Shown here: one piece after another, positions 24,553 through 34,477 of the stretch
How positions within the stretch are numbered: position 1 is the first letter of the stretch
Layout of the letters: every line of letters starts with the position of its first letter
Assembly: GCA_038114465.1 (NCBI GenBank)
Contig: JAYNQW010000014.1
Location: forward strand, 35,442-99,441
Length of the DNA: 64,000 nucleotides
Direction: 5' to 3'
DNA from: CALINB01 sp938045325
Lineage (GTDB): Bacteria; Pseudomonadota; Alphaproteobacteria; Rhodospirillales; CALINB01
Notes under the pieces: model-generated
Database searches by the model: none
Seen by the model: the letters and a program-made list of their open reading frames with translations, nothing else
What the model was told of the DNA's origin: nothing
Program-made: the position numbers and the translations under genes

Positions 24553-25818
24553 TTAAGCACTGGTTTCCAGGTCATCCTTACGGTCAGCGTAGATATAGAG
24601 GGGTTTTGCTTGATCTTCGGCGACTTCGTGGTTGATCACGATTTCTTCGACACCATCCATCGCAGGCAAATCAAACATCGTATCAAGAAGGATGTTTTCC
24701 ATGATGGAGCGCAGGCCGCGTGCACCGGTTTTTCGCTCAACTGCTTTCTTAGCAATTGAATCTAAGGCCTTGTCAGTAAAGGATAAATTAACATCCTCCA
24801 TTTCGAACAGCCGTTGATACTGTTTGACCAATGCATTTTTCGGCCGGGTCAAAATCTCAATTAAAGCGTCCTGATCCAAGTCATTCAGAGTCGCGATGAC
24901 CGGCAGCCGTCCGACAAATTCGGGAATCAAACCGAATTTCAAAAGATCTTCAGGCTCGACTTCGCTCAGGATTTCGCCGGTTTGGCGCTCTTCAGGCGGT
25001 GTAACATCAGCACCGAAACCAATTGAGGTCCCCTTTCCTCTGGCCGATATGATTTTATCGAGCCCCGAAAAAGCGCCGCCGCAAATAAAGAGAATATTTG
25101 TTGTGTCGACCTGCAAAAACTCTTGTTGCGGATGTTTTCGCCCCCCTTGCGGCGGCACACTGGCGACCGTGCCCTCCATGATCTTGAGAAGCGCCTGCTG
25201 AACACCCTCACCAGATACATCGCGCGTAATAGACGGATTGTCGGATTTACGGGAAATCTTATCAACCTCATCAATGTAAACAATGCCGCGCTGAGCTCGC
25301 TCAACATTGTAGTCGGCAGATTGAAGCAGCTTGAGAATGATATTCTCGACATCTTCACCGACATAACCGGCCTCGGTGAGTGTGGTCGCATCCGCCATCG
25401 TGAACGGCACGTCCAATATACGCGCCAGCGTTTGCGCCAGCAGCGTTTTGCCGCAACCGGTCGGGCCAACCAGCAAAATATTAGATTTTGCGAGCTCGAC
25501 GTCGTTGTTTTTTGCACCGTGCGCCAGGCGCTTGTAATGATTATGCACCGCAACGGATAGAACACGCTTTGCCTGAACCTGGCCAATGACATAATCATTC
25601 AGAACCGTATTGATATCGCTGGGATTAGGGACCCCATCACCCGGTTTGACGAGGCTCGTCTTGTTTTCCTCGCGGATAATATCCATGCATAGCTCAACGC
25701 ATTCATCGCAAATGAATACGGTCGGCCCGGCAATCAGCTTGCGGACCTCATGCTGGCTTTTGCCGCAGAATGAACAGTAAAGGGTATTTTTGGAATCACC
25801 GCCGGCGGTTTTACTCAT
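24553..25818 (-). CDS. clpX: ATP-dependent Clp protease ATP-binding subunit ClpX
   Basis: A 421-residue AAA+ unfoldase. The N-terminal zinc-binding domain has C15xxC18 (YCSFCGKSQ) and C37xxC40 (ICDECVELC). Walker A is LLVGPTGCGKTLLAQ, Walker B GIVYIDEVDKI, the ClpP-docking IGF loop is represented by GTSIGFGADV, and sensor-2 is GARGLRSIMENIL. It partners with ClpP encoded 212 bases upstream in the same direction. Confidence 0.99.
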   Translation of the reverse strand: MSKTAGGDSKNTLYCSFCGKSQHEVRKLIAGPTVFICDECVELCMDIIREENKTSLVKPGDGVPNPSDINTVLNDYVIGQVQAKRVLSVAVHNHYKRLAHGAKNNDVELAKSNILLVGPTGCGKTLLAQTLARILDVPFTMADATTLTEAGYVGEDVENIILKLLQSADYNVERAQRGIVYIDEVDKISRKSDNPSITRDVSGEGVQQALLKIMEGTVASVPPQGGRKHPQQEFLQVDTTNILFICGGAFSGLDKIISARGKGTSIGFGADVTPPEERQTGEILSEVEPEDLLKFGLIPEFVGRLPVIATLNDLDQDALIEILTRPKNALVKQYQRLFEMEDVNLSFTDKALDSIAKKAVERKTGARGLRSIMENILLDTMFDLPAMDGVEEIVINHEVAEDQAKPLYIYADRKDDLETSA

Positions 25819-26030
25819 TATTTCTCCAGTGATCGCGCAAGGACGTACAGGCCAATTCTAGGAATGATACTAACCGTAGTACTTTACGTCATACAAGCCC
25901 CCAAGACCGGGAGTTTCGCAGTATTTTTAATTTTTCAGACGTATATAGCCGATTAGTCGAAGCATTCCCCGGGCATACAATTATTACACGATAAAAGTTT
26001 ACCAAACGTTGTCTTAAGCTTGGATTAATC

Positions 26031-26681
26031 CTAGTCGGATTTTGTGCTTTCATCACCGCCATCATAAGTGCCGGGCCGTTCGGTAACGACCTCATCGATC
26101 AAACCAAAATCGACCGATTCTTGCGGACTCATGTACTTATCGCGCTCGACCGCTTCTTCAATCACCTTAAGCGGCTGGCCAGTGTGATCTACATAAATTT
26201 GGTTCAACCGTTCGCGCAATGAGAGGATTTCACGGGCTTGAATTTCAATATCCGTCGCCTGCCCCTGAGCCCCGCCAGAAGGTTGATGAATCATGATCCG
26301 CGAGTTCGGCAAAGCATAGCGCTTACCTTTCGTGCCCGCACATAACAATAACGAGCCCATGGAAGCCGCCTGGCCGATGCACACCGTTGAAATATCGGGC
26401 CGGATATAACGCATGGTGTCGTAAATCGCGAGACCGGATGTCACAACCCCACCGGGTGAATTTACATAAAGGGAGATGTCTTTTTTCGGGTTTTCTGATT
26501 CCAAAAACAATAGTTGTGCACAAATGAGACTCGAAACACCGTCATTGATGCCGCCGGTAATAAAAATGATCCGTTCTTTCAAAAGACGGGAATAAATATC
26601 GTATGCCCGCTCGCCACGGTTCGTGGTTTCAACCACCATCGGAACCAAATTGTTCATCGTAAATTCAAGCGGGTCGCTCAT
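26031..26681 (-). CDS. clpP: ATP-dependent Clp protease proteolytic subunit
   Basis: A 216-residue serine protease of the Clp barrel. The catalytic triad is visible: S107 in GQAASMGSLLL, H132 in MIHQPSGGAQG and D181 in AVERDKYMSP. It lies between tig and clpX, the standard arrangement, and works with ClpX and possibly ClpA. The N-terminus (residues 1-25) is a little longer than the mature barrel subunit, in keeping with a processed propeptide. Confidence 0.99.
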   Translation of the reverse strand: MSDPLEFTMNNLVPMVVETTNRGERAYDIYSRLLKERIIFITGGINDGVSSLICAQLLFLESENPKKDISLYVNSPGGVVTSGLAIYDTMRYIRPDISTVCIGQAASMGSLLLCAGTKGKRYALPNSRIMIHQPSGGAQGQATDIEIQAREILSLRERLNQIYVDHTGQPLKVIEEAVERDKYMSPQESVDFGLIDEVVTERPGTYDGGDESTKSD

Positions 26682-26759
26682 CTTGATATTTCCTTTACTC
26701 GTTCGTACCGGTTTCGGTTTCCATTGATATGGGAATACAGAGGCAGGCTTGGCAAATAA

Positions 26760-28175
26760 TTATTTTTTCTTTTTTGCAGCCTTCTTTTTAGCGGGTGCTT
26801 TCTTTTTGGCCGCCTTCTTTTTGGCTTTTGCCTTCGCCGGCTTAGCATCGCCCCCCTCATCGGGATCGGCCATAAGCTCCTCAAGCGAAACCTCTTTTTC
26901 GTTAACCTTGGCCAAAGCAAGAATGAAATCGACGACTTTGTCTTCGTAAATCGGTGCCGTCACAGCCTGCAAAGCCTCTGGCGAATTACGATACTGCTCC
27001 ATGATTTCTTTTTCACGGCCCGGGTATCGGCTCGCCTGCGCCGAAACGGCGCGATTGATTTCTTCTTGAGTCAGCTCGATTTTATTCTGCCGGCCGACTT
27101 CCGCCATGATTAAACCAAGTTTCACGCGGCGATTGGCAATTTCCCGAAGCTCTTCTTTGCGCGTTTCATCGTCTTTTTCGTCATCTTTAAATTGATCGGG
27201 GTTTTGTTCGCGCTGCTTTTCAAAATCACCCCAAATCGATTCAAACTCGACTTCCAGCAAACGGGGTGGCAATTTGAGGTCGTATGCATTTTCCAGTTCA
27301 TCCAGCAAGGCGCGCTTTAAGCGCATTTTCGAGATCTCTTGGTATTGCTTTTGTTGTTCCTCTCGAATGCCCCCTTGCAATTGCTCGACGTTCTCTTTGC
27401 CGAGTTTTTTGGCCAATTCGTCATTCACCTCAGGAGCGGCTTTTTCCTGAACCTCTTTGACCGTGACGTCGAAAACGGCGTCTTGACCAGCCAGATTTTC
27501 GGCCGGATAGTCTTCGGGGAACGCGATCTTGACCTCGCGCGCATCGCCGGCTTTCGCACCGACAAGCTGGTCTTCAAATCCCGGCACGAAGCTGCCCGTG
27601 CCCAATTCTAAAGAATAACCTTCCGCCTTACCGCCGGGGAACTCCTCCCCGCCCACTTTGCCGACAAAGTCGATCACGACGACATCGCCGTTTTGAGCTT
27701 CGTGATCGGCACCGGCCGGCTTCGTCGAGCGGTAAGCATCGGCAAGCCGTTCGAGGGCCTGATCGACTTCTTTGTCCTCGACCTTGAAAACCATGCGTTC
27801 CAACTCGATATTCGACAGCGCGCCAAGATCGACTTCCGGCATCAGCTCTATCGACAGCGAAAACTTGAGATCATCGCCTTGACTGTATTCCGTCATGTCA
27901 ATTTTCGGCTGCATGGCGGGACGCAAATCGTTTTCAGAAATAACTTTGGTCGTCGCGGTCGATACGGTTTGTTGCAGCACTTCCTCTATCACGTGCTCGC
28001 CGTATTTTTTCCGCAAGATGGTCATGGGCACCTTGCCGGGGCGAAATCCTGGCATCGTAACCGACGAGGAGATCTCCTGAAGCTTGCCGATAACGTTTTG
28101 TTCGATTTCATCGGCAGGTACCTCGACATCAAACTCGCGCAATAAATTTTCTGCTTTTGTTTCCTTAACTTCCAT
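26760..28175 (-). CDS. tig: trigger factor (ribosome-associated chaperone, PPIase)
   Basis: A 471-residue protein from the ATG at 28175. The N-terminal ribosome-binding domain contains the signature region GFRPGKVPMTILRKKYG; the FKBP-type PPIase domain spans about residues 150-240 (GDVVVIDFVGKVGGEEFPGG); the C-terminal chaperone arms follow. The last 35 residues are a repeated Lys/Ala-rich tail (KAKKKAAKKKAPAKKKAAKKK), which is unusual in trigger factor in general though known in some alphaproteobacteria. A start 16 codons upstream is possible but unconserved. clpP follows 78 bases later. Confidence 0.97.
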   Translation of the reverse strand: MEVKETKAENLLREFDVEVPADEIEQNVIGKLQEISSSVTMPGFRPGKVPMTILRKKYGEHVIEEVLQQTVSTATTKVISENDLRPAMQPKIDMTEYSQGDDLKFSLSIELMPEVDLGALSNIELERMVFKVEDKEVDQALERLADAYRSTKPAGADHEAQNGDVVVIDFVGKVGGEEFPGGKAEGYSLELGTGSFVPGFEDQLVGAKAGDAREVKIAFPEDYPAENLAGQDAVFDVTVKEVQEKAAPEVNDELAKKLGKENVEQLQGGIREEQQKQYQEISKMRLKRALLDELENAYDLKLPPRLLEVEFESIWGDFEKQREQNPDQFKDDEKDDETRKEELREIANRRVKLGLIMAEVGRQNKIELTQEEINRAVSAQASRYPGREKEIMEQYRNSPEALQAVTAPIYEDKVVDFILALAKVNEKEVSLEELMADPDEGGDAKPAKAKAKKKAAKKKAPAKKKAAKKKK

Positions 28176-28288
28176 CGGATCGTCGATACCTCGTCCTAAC
28201 AAATTTATGACTTTTGCACTCACAAAGACCGTAAAGTCGCCCTAAGGAGTACGATGAGTGTCCCCACATCATAAGGACATTTTAAGCC

Positions 28289-28375
28289 TGGTGCGGGCGG
28301 AGGGACTTGAACCCCCATGGCGTTGCCGCCACCAGGACCTAAACCTGGCGTGTCTACCAATTCCACCACGCCCGC
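28289..28375 (-). tRNA. tRNA-Leu (anticodon TAG)
   Basis: An 87-base class II tRNA on the minus strand: acceptor GCGGGCG pairs with CGCCCGC, anticodon stem CCAGG/CCTGG closes TTTAGGT (anticodon TAG), a variable arm (TGGCGGCAACGCCA) is present, the T arm has GGTTCAAGTCC, and CCA is encoded. Confidence 0.97.
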
Positions 28376-28498
28376 GAGAAGCTTTATTTTGGGGCGGGGG
28401 CGAAACTCTATACCAAACGCCCTCGCTGTCAATCCACACAACCGGCTATTATTCTTGATTTTCTGCCGATAAATGCCGTTTTAGACATTCCTCAATGA

Positions 28499-29437
28499 TT
28501 AAACTTCCCGACCGATCCCGGCTTCAATAGCCTTATCGTAGATCAGGCTGCCAAAGGCAACATCTTCGAACGCCAGGCCGAGCGAATGAAAGAACGTGAT
28601 CTGATCGCCGCTTGTCCGTTTCGAGCACGTCTTTGAAACGATATCACCTAATTCGATCACATTTTTCCAAGGCAATTTATCCTGTTCGGCGAGATCCATC
28701 AGAATGCCCGCTTCAATATGGGCTTGTTCGAGATCATCGACGACGACCAGGTCAGCTGCCAAAACGGCCGCCTCATCGAACTCGCGGCGAATGCCATTAT
28801 TTGCACCCGCCCCGTTGATGTGGACACCGGGCCTCAGCCATTCGCCCAGAAATACAGGATCTTTGGAATTTGTCGCTGTCGTGATGATATCGGCACCGCC
28901 GACACAGCTTTCGGGTGTCTCCGCCGCAACGATTTCGAAATCAAATTCCTGAGCTAACTCCTGGGCAAACTGATTGCGTTTATCAGCATTCCGGCTAAAC
29001 ACCCTCAGCTCTTGAAGATCACGCACGGCGGCGACGGCACGTACTTGATCTGGCGCAATACGGCCCGTACCGATTAATGCCATCACCTTCGCGTCTTCCC
29101 GCGCTAAGTATTTTGTCGCCAACCCAGAAGCAGCCCCTGTACGGGTGCGCGACAGCCAGCGGCATTCGATCAACGCAATCGGTTCTTCGCGCTTCAGGGA
29201 AAGCAAAACCAGCAAATTAAATGGAATGGCCGAGGTATAACCCCGGTAGCCGAAAATATCGCTGCCCGGAATGGCTGCCGCCATGAGGTTGAAATATTTA
29301 ACCGGTAAATCCAGCCGACGGCGCGGCAGATTCCCGCGAGACGGATCGTCCCATTGCCCGAACGCCGTTTCAAGCGCGGCAATGGAATCCTCCATGGTGA
29401 CGAGGCTTTGAACGTCTTCTTCAGTTAGATAAATCAC
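28499..29437 (-). CDS. ornithine cyclodeaminase/mu-crystallin family protein
   Basis: A 312-residue NAD(P)-binding protein. The family features are the N-terminal dimerisation domain, RTGAASGLATKYLAREDA, the Rossmann motif ALIGTGRIAPDQ, and ADIITTATNSKDPVF followed by PGVHINGAGAN. Members act as ornithine cyclodeaminase, alanine dehydrogenase, ketimine reductase or delta1-pyrroline-2-carboxylate reductase; the exact reaction cannot be chosen here. Translation appears to start at GTG (29437) with a weak ribosome site. It follows malonyl-CoA decarboxylase in the same direction. Confidence 0.87.
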   Translation of the reverse strand: MIYLTEEDVQSLVTMEDSIAALETAFGQWDDPSRGNLPRRRLDLPVKYFNLMAAAIPGSDIFGYRGYTSAIPFNLLVLLSLKREEPIALIECRWLSRTRTGAASGLATKYLAREDAKVMALIGTGRIAPDQVRAVAAVRDLQELRVFSRNADKRNQFAQELAQEFDFEIVAAETPESCVGGADIITTATNSKDPVFLGEWLRPGVHINGAGANNGIRREFDEAAVLAADLVVVDDLEQAHIEAGILMDLAEQDKLPWKNVIELGDIVSKTCSKRTSGDQITFFHSLGLAFEDVAFGSLIYDKAIEAGIGREV

Positions 29438-29473
29438 GGAGCAGAAGAGCCTGATGAATAGAAATGATTAGGA

Positions 29474-30892
29474 TTAGAGGAGCGAACGAACCTCGCTTGA
29501 AGCAACAACCACGCCGTTTGCCGTATACGTTTCGTGATTATTCTCGATATCGCTCAAATCGTAAACGTAATTCACCATCATACCCGCCGATTGGGACAGT
29601 CCCTTTTCAGAGGTATCGCCCAGCCAGTTGATCCGGTCGATCCGCGCCCCATTGGTCAGATGAAAATGCGTAACCGAATCCCGGGCTGTGCCGCTCGTAC
29701 GTTTAGCTTGAACAAGATAACACGCGCACAACCGCATCAGGGCCGGACGTAAGGCAAGCGCCAAATCGGCATCATTTCGCCAATCAGTATTGTTCAACAC
29801 CGAACGGAGGAAGCCCCTGTTCTCGACCGCCTCACCCGCGACTCCTTTTAAGACCGCGCGCTCTTCGGCAAGCAGTAATTCCGAGCCATCTTCGTCTATC
29901 CGTTCGTCCAGCCAACGCCGAAATCCCGGTATGGGCGAGAGTGTCGCAAACGTTTTTATCTTCGGAAATTCACGGGTCAGTCGGTCGACAACCCGCTTAA
30001 TTAGGAAGTTACCGAAACTGATACCGGCCAATCCCTTTTGTGCATTGGTGATCGAGTAGAAAATGGCGGAGTCGGCTTCTGTCGTATCCGTTTGCGGCAA
30101 CTCGCGGTCCAATAGGACTTGGACATTATCCGCCATCCCGTTGACCAGGGCGACTTGAACGAAAATCAGTGGTTCATCCGGTATGCGGGGATGAAAATAG
30201 GCGAAGCACCGCCGGTCCGGTTCGAGCCTATTTTTCAAGTCATCCCAGCTCTGAATTTCATGCACGGCCTCGTACTCGATCAGCTTTTCCAACAATGCCG
30301 CCGAAGTCTCTTCCCAGGTGATTTGATTGAGCTCCAGAAAATCGACATCGAACCAGGTTCGCAGCAAGGCCCGCAGATCGTCATCCAATCCGCGCAAAGA
30401 CGAAATGGAATTTTTGAGCGCAATCAGCTCTGCGCGCATATCAACCAAAAACTTAACCCCTTGGGGTAAGCCATTGAATTGAGTTAATAATTTAATACGT
30501 GGCGCTTCCAGGCATTGACGAAGATCGCGCTCGGCCCGGCGCCGCGCAGCCTCATCATCAGCTCGTGAAACAGCCTTGGCCGCGAGGTCGACGGCCTCAT
30601 GATCGACATCGAAATCTTCCGCCAAGACGGTCAGAAACCGGGCACGGCCTTCAGGATTTAAAGCCAGATATGCCTGCCCTAAGGATGCAGTCCGTGCCCG
30701 CGCGGACACCTCGCCGCCGGGCGCATTCAGACAGCTTTGCATCTGCTTGCGAAGGTCCTCGACGTCGCTATCGGGCAATTCAGGGCGCCGGGATGCGATA
30801 TCGACACCATATTCAGAACCGGCAATGGACCGCCACGCCGAGCGCAGGTTGCGCCAGGTACGATCAAAGAATGAGCCGCTCACATGATTCAT
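29474..30892 (-). CDS. malonyl-CoA decarboxylase
   Basis: A 472-residue enzyme that decarboxylates malonyl-CoA to acetyl-CoA. An N-terminal helical domain (residues 1-170) is followed by the GNAT-fold catalytic domain with RRCFAYFHPRIPDEPLIFVQ, ALVNGMADNVQ, FYSITNAQKGLAGISFGNFL (the Ser region of the active site) and TFATLSPIPGFRRWLDER. The C-terminal His-containing block is VTHFHLTNGARIDRINWLGD. Length and motifs fit bacterial MatA/MCD. No malonyl-CoA synthetase is adjacent. Confidence 0.95.
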   Translation of the reverse strand: MNHVSGSFFDRTWRNLRSAWRSIAGSEYGVDIASRRPELPDSDVEDLRKQMQSCLNAPGGEVSARARTASLGQAYLALNPEGRARFLTVLAEDFDVDHEAVDLAAKAVSRADDEAARRRAERDLRQCLEAPRIKLLTQFNGLPQGVKFLVDMRAELIALKNSISSLRGLDDDLRALLRTWFDVDFLELNQITWEETSAALLEKLIEYEAVHEIQSWDDLKNRLEPDRRCFAYFHPRIPDEPLIFVQVALVNGMADNVQVLLDRELPQTDTTEADSAIFYSITNAQKGLAGISFGNFLIKRVVDRLTREFPKIKTFATLSPIPGFRRWLDERIDEDGSELLLAEERAVLKGVAGEAVENRGFLRSVLNNTDWRNDADLALALRPALMRLCACYLVQAKRTSGTARDSVTHFHLTNGARIDRINWLGDTSEKGLSQSAGMMVNYVYDLSDIENNHETYTANGVVVASSEVRSLL

Positions 30893-30986
30893 AAAATTAT
30901 GTCTAACCCAGGAATGTTGCGACGTTATGTATATTTCGTCATCTCATAAACGCATTTCAAGAAAATGACACCCGAATTCACGGTGA

Positions 30987-32456
30987 TCACACCCGATCTT
31001 TGCCATCAATCCCGGCCATGACTGCCGGTAATAATTTTGGAATATCTTCAGCGATAAGCCCCTTACCAAAACGAAGCCCTGCATCGCCATGCATCCATGA
31101 CGCAGCACAAGCCGCCTCGAACATACCCATGCCCTGTGCCGCTAAACCTAAAATCATCCCGGCGAGAACATCTCCAGATCCGGCCGTGGCTAAAAAAGCT
31201 GAAACATGATCTGTAATGACGGTCCGGCCATCCGGTGCCGCGATCACAGTATCGCCACCCTTAAGCAAGAGCACCGCACCGCTTTGTTTTGCCGCAGCTT
31301 GGGTCCGCGCAAGTTTGCCGCCGGCAAGGTCTGGAAAGAGCCTTTTAAATTCACCTTCATGGGGTGTTAATACCGTCGGTGATTGGATCGCGCTAAACAA
31401 TGTTTCGGCATCCCCCTCATAGATACTGAGCGCATCGGCATCCAGAACCGTTTTCTTCTTAGCCTTCAAGGCAGCAACGGTCCTGGTTTTTGTTGTATCC
31501 GACACCCCGGCGCCGGGCCCGAGCAAAACGGCATTGCGCCTCGGATCTTCTAAAAAAACGGCGAACGCCTGATCATCCATGACGGGTTGAACAATCATCC
31601 CCGGCTCGGCACTTGCATAAATCGGAAAAGTCTGCGGACTCGCGCAAATCGTGACGAGCCCGGCCCCAACACGCCGTGCGCCGAGAGCCGATAAACGTGC
31701 CGCCCCGGTCATGACATCGCCGCCTAGAATCACTGAATGTCCGCGCGTATATTTATTGTCGGTAAGTTCGGGGCTGGGCAGCAAACCGCGCCACAAATCA
31801 GGATGATTCAGCTGCGTTTTCGGTTTGATCGTCTCGAGAACCGAGCGCGAAATGCCGATATTGATGACAGACACCTCGCCGGCGTACAGGCGGCCCGGCA
31901 GTAAAAACAATCCGGGTTTCGGACGAAAAAACGTGACGGTCAATTTACAGTTCGGTGCCGCACCCATTACCGAACCGGTATCACCGTGAATGCCGCTCGG
32001 CACATCGATACCGACACAATCCATCTGCCGGTCATTGATGGCTTCGATGATTGTTTGTGTCACGCCCTCAATAGGCCGGGTCAATCCGGCGCCAAACAAT
32101 CCATCAATCACCAGATTGCAATCGTTTAGCACATCCAGGGACAGCGCTTCGAATTTACCGGTCCAGCGTTCGGCATTGATCGCGGCGTCACCTTTTAAAT
32201 TTTCTTTTTCCCCGAGCAAACTCAAACGTACGGGCCAGCCCAGTTCTGCTAGGTGCCGGGCGACGACAAACCCATCACCGCCGTTATTACCGGGCCCACA
32301 CAAAATGGCGACCGGTTGTTTTGTCCAACGTGACGCGATTTCCCGAGCCACACCGGCACCGGCAGCCTCCATCAAATCAATACTGGCAATACCGGCTTGT
32401 TCGGCAAGCCGGTCGGCTTGGTAACATTCGTCAACACTGAGCAAATACCGGTCCAT
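30987..32456 (-). CDS. nnr: bifunctional NAD(P)H-hydrate epimerase / ADP-dependent dehydratase
   Basis: A 489-residue metabolite-repair enzyme that epimerises and dehydrates damaged NAD(P)HX. The N-terminal YjeF_N epimerase domain (residues 1-215) has LMEAAGAGVAREI, LCGPGNNGGDGFVVARHL and VGIDVPSGIHGDTG; the C-terminal ribokinase-fold dehydratase has DNKYTRGHSVILGG, LTPHEGEFKRLFPD, LLKGGDTVIAAPDG and FLATAGSGDVLAGMI. Both domains look intact. It stands alone on the minus strand, divergent from the dCMP deaminase gene. Confidence 0.97.
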   Translation of the reverse strand: MDRYLLSVDECYQADRLAEQAGIASIDLMEAAGAGVAREIASRWTKQPVAILCGPGNNGGDGFVVARHLAELGWPVRLSLLGEKENLKGDAAINAERWTGKFEALSLDVLNDCNLVIDGLFGAGLTRPIEGVTQTIIEAINDRQMDCVGIDVPSGIHGDTGSVMGAAPNCKLTVTFFRPKPGLFLLPGRLYAGEVSVINIGISRSVLETIKPKTQLNHPDLWRGLLPSPELTDNKYTRGHSVILGGDVMTGAARLSALGARRVGAGLVTICASPQTFPIYASAEPGMIVQPVMDDQAFAVFLEDPRRNAVLLGPGAGVSDTTKTRTVAALKAKKKTVLDADALSIYEGDAETLFSAIQSPTVLTPHEGEFKRLFPDLAGGKLARTQAAAKQSGAVLLLKGGDTVIAAPDGRTVITDHVSAFLATAGSGDVLAGMILGLAAQGMGMFEAACAASWMHGDAGLRFGKGLIAEDIPKLLPAVMAGIDGKDRV

Positions 32457-32625
32457 ATGACTGCCGTACCCTCAAATTCAAAATCGGATAATACACGCCC
32501 TAGGATGCCCTTTCGGGCCATGATGATGCAAATTTGCCTATCCAGCGCGCATTTCTCCTTGACCCAGATCACTCCTTTTCGGCTATGTGTTGATTATCAG
32601 CCCGCCATGACAAGAAGGTTCAAGA

Positions 32626-33063
32626 ATGGATAAATGGGACCAGCGATTTATTGACCTCGCCAAATACATTTCTGAATGGTCAAAGGACCCTTCAACGAAA
32701 GTTGGCGCCGTCATCACCCATCCTGTGAGCAAAAAGATTATTTCGACCGGCTTTAACGGCTTTCCCGCCGGCGTCGAGGATACCGCCGACCGCCTCGAAA
32801 ACCGCGATATCAAATATGAAATGGTCGTTCACGCTGAATTAAACGCGCTTTTATTTGCCGGAAATTCCGCCGAAGGCGCAACATTATATGTTTACCCCCT
32901 GGCTCCGTGCGCACGTTGCGCCGTTACCATTATTCAAGCCGGCATCAAACGCATTGTTACGCCGCGACCCGATTTTGAGCATGAACGTTGGGGGGCCACT
33001 CTTAAGGTCGCCCATGACCTTTTTACAGAAGCCAATCTGACCGTCGATTACCTCGACCTCTAA
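32626..33063 (+). CDS. dCMP deaminase family protein
   Basis: A 145-residue zinc-dependent deaminase. The motif H-A-E is in MVVHAELNALLFAG and the two zinc cysteines in APCARCAVTIIQ. The early block SKDPSTKVGAVITHP is typical of the dCMP deaminase/ComEB branch. An AAGAAGG ribosome site precedes the ATG. It probably supplies dUMP for thymidylate synthesis, or acts as a more general cytidine-type deaminase. Two transporter genes follow at 13 bases. Confidence 0.9.
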   Translation: MDKWDQRFIDLAKYISEWSKDPSTKVGAVITHPVSKKIISTGFNGFPAGVEDTADRLENRDIKYEMVVHAELNALLFAGNSAEGATLYVYPLAPCARCAVTIIQAGIKRIVTPRPDFEHERWGATLKVAHDLFTEANLTVDYLDL

Positions 33064-33076
33064 AACATAATTCGTA

Positions 33077-34477
33077 ATGGAACAAAATTTGAAAACGGCT
33101 TTTCTGCAACCGGGCAGACTGTTTGCGCTGGTTATATTAGCTATTGTCGTCTCGGTATTTTTTATTCCTTTACCCGAAGGGTTTGATCCGAAGCTAACCA
33201 AAACCGCAGCCTTGGTCATTGCTGTCATGGTGCTGATCGTGACCAATGTCCTGCCCGAGCACATGACGTTTTTAGGGTTTATGTTGGCCATCGTTTTGAC
33301 GGGGATCGCACCGATTCAAGTTGCATTCGGCGGGTTCACTTCGAGCGTGATTTGGCTCGTATTCGGCGGCACGATGATTAGTCTCGCCATTCAACATACG
33401 GGGTTTTCAAGCCGTTTTCGCCTCATTGCCCAATCCATGGCATCGCTCAGTTACAACAAAATTTTAATTTTGGTCACATTTGGAGCATTTGCGAGCGGCC
33501 TCTTTATGCCCTCCTCCATCAGCAGGATCGCCATCCTCGTGCCTATTGCCCTAGCATTGGCTGAGCAACTCGGTTTTCGAGAAGGACGACCGGGCCGTCA
33601 CGGTATTGCCCTGGCCGCCGGCATTGGTACCTATCTGCCAGGTGCAGGCATCCTGCCTGCCAATCTGCCCAATGTCGTTTTTGCCGGAGCCGTCGAAACG
33701 GCGCATGGCGTTCAACTCACTTACGGTGAATTTCTCCTTTGGCATTTTCCGGTGACCGGATTCATCAAAGCCTGCCTGCTCGTTGCATTGCTTGCTTATA
33801 TGTATCCGGATAAACGCGATGAAATCGACCAAACGACGGAAGCCATCGACCCCATCACGGGGCGGCAACGCATATTGCAATTATTGCTGTTCGCCACTGT
33901 CGCTTTGTGGGCGACTGACTTCCTGCACGGCATTGCGCCAGGTTATGTTTCATTGCTGGTAGCGCTGGTGATTATGCTGCCAATCCTGAACTTAAGCCCC
34001 AATGATGCGTTTGCCGGAAAGATGAATTTAATGCCGATGTTTATGCTGGCCGGTATTTTGGCTATCGGCGGTGTGGTGCAACACAGCGGCATCGGGGGGC
34101 ATATTGCCACCAACTTGATTGAGTTCACCAATCCGCAGCCGAACGAACCTATTCGCAATTTTACAATTCTCGCCGGCTTGGCCAGTTTATTGACGGCGAT
34201 CGCAACATCGCCCGGCGCACCGGTGATTATGGCGCCGCTGGCGCAGGACCTCGCCCAGGCCATGGGTCTACCATTGTTTACGGTTATCAATATGATGGTG
34301 TTTGGAATATCGATTCAAATTCTGCCCTATATCGGCACGCCATTCATTATCGCCATGAGTTTGAGCACGGCACCCATGCGGGACGGTGTGAGATTGTGCT
34401 TAACGATGGCGGCATTAAGCATTGTTGTTTTGGGGCCGCTAACGTTTTTGTGGTGGAAAATACTAGGTTTTATATAG
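33077..34477 (+). CDS. SLC13/DASS-like anion permease, copy 1
   Basis: A 466-residue membrane protein with about 11-12 hydrophobic helices. The two-fold repeated architecture of the divalent anion:sodium symporter superfamily is suggested by the two re-entrant-like segments GILPANLPNVV (about residue 195) and ATSPGAPVIMAPLAQ (about residue 375), although the classic SNT triplets are not present as such. The substrate is unknown: di- or tricarboxylates, sulfate or another anion. It starts 13 bases after the dCMP deaminase and directly abuts its paralogue. Confidence 0.78.
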   Translation: MEQNLKTAFLQPGRLFALVILAIVVSVFFIPLPEGFDPKLTKTAALVIAVMVLIVTNVLPEHMTFLGFMLAIVLTGIAPIQVAFGGFTSSVIWLVFGGTMISLAIQHTGFSSRFRLIAQSMASLSYNKILILVTFGAFASGLFMPSSISRIAILVPIALALAEQLGFREGRPGRHGIALAAGIGTYLPGAGILPANLPNVVFAGAVETAHGVQLTYGEFLLWHFPVTGFIKACLLVALLAYMYPDKRDEIDQTTEAIDPITGRQRILQLLLFATVALWATDFLHGIAPGYVSLLVALVIMLPILNLSPNDAFAGKMNLMPMFMLAGILAIGGVVQHSGIGGHIATNLIEFTNPQPNEPIRNFTILAGLASLLTAIATSPGAPVIMAPLAQDLAQAMGLPLFTVINMMVFGISIQILPYIGTPFIIAMSLSTAPMRDGVRLCLTMAALSIVVLGPLTFLWWKILGFI

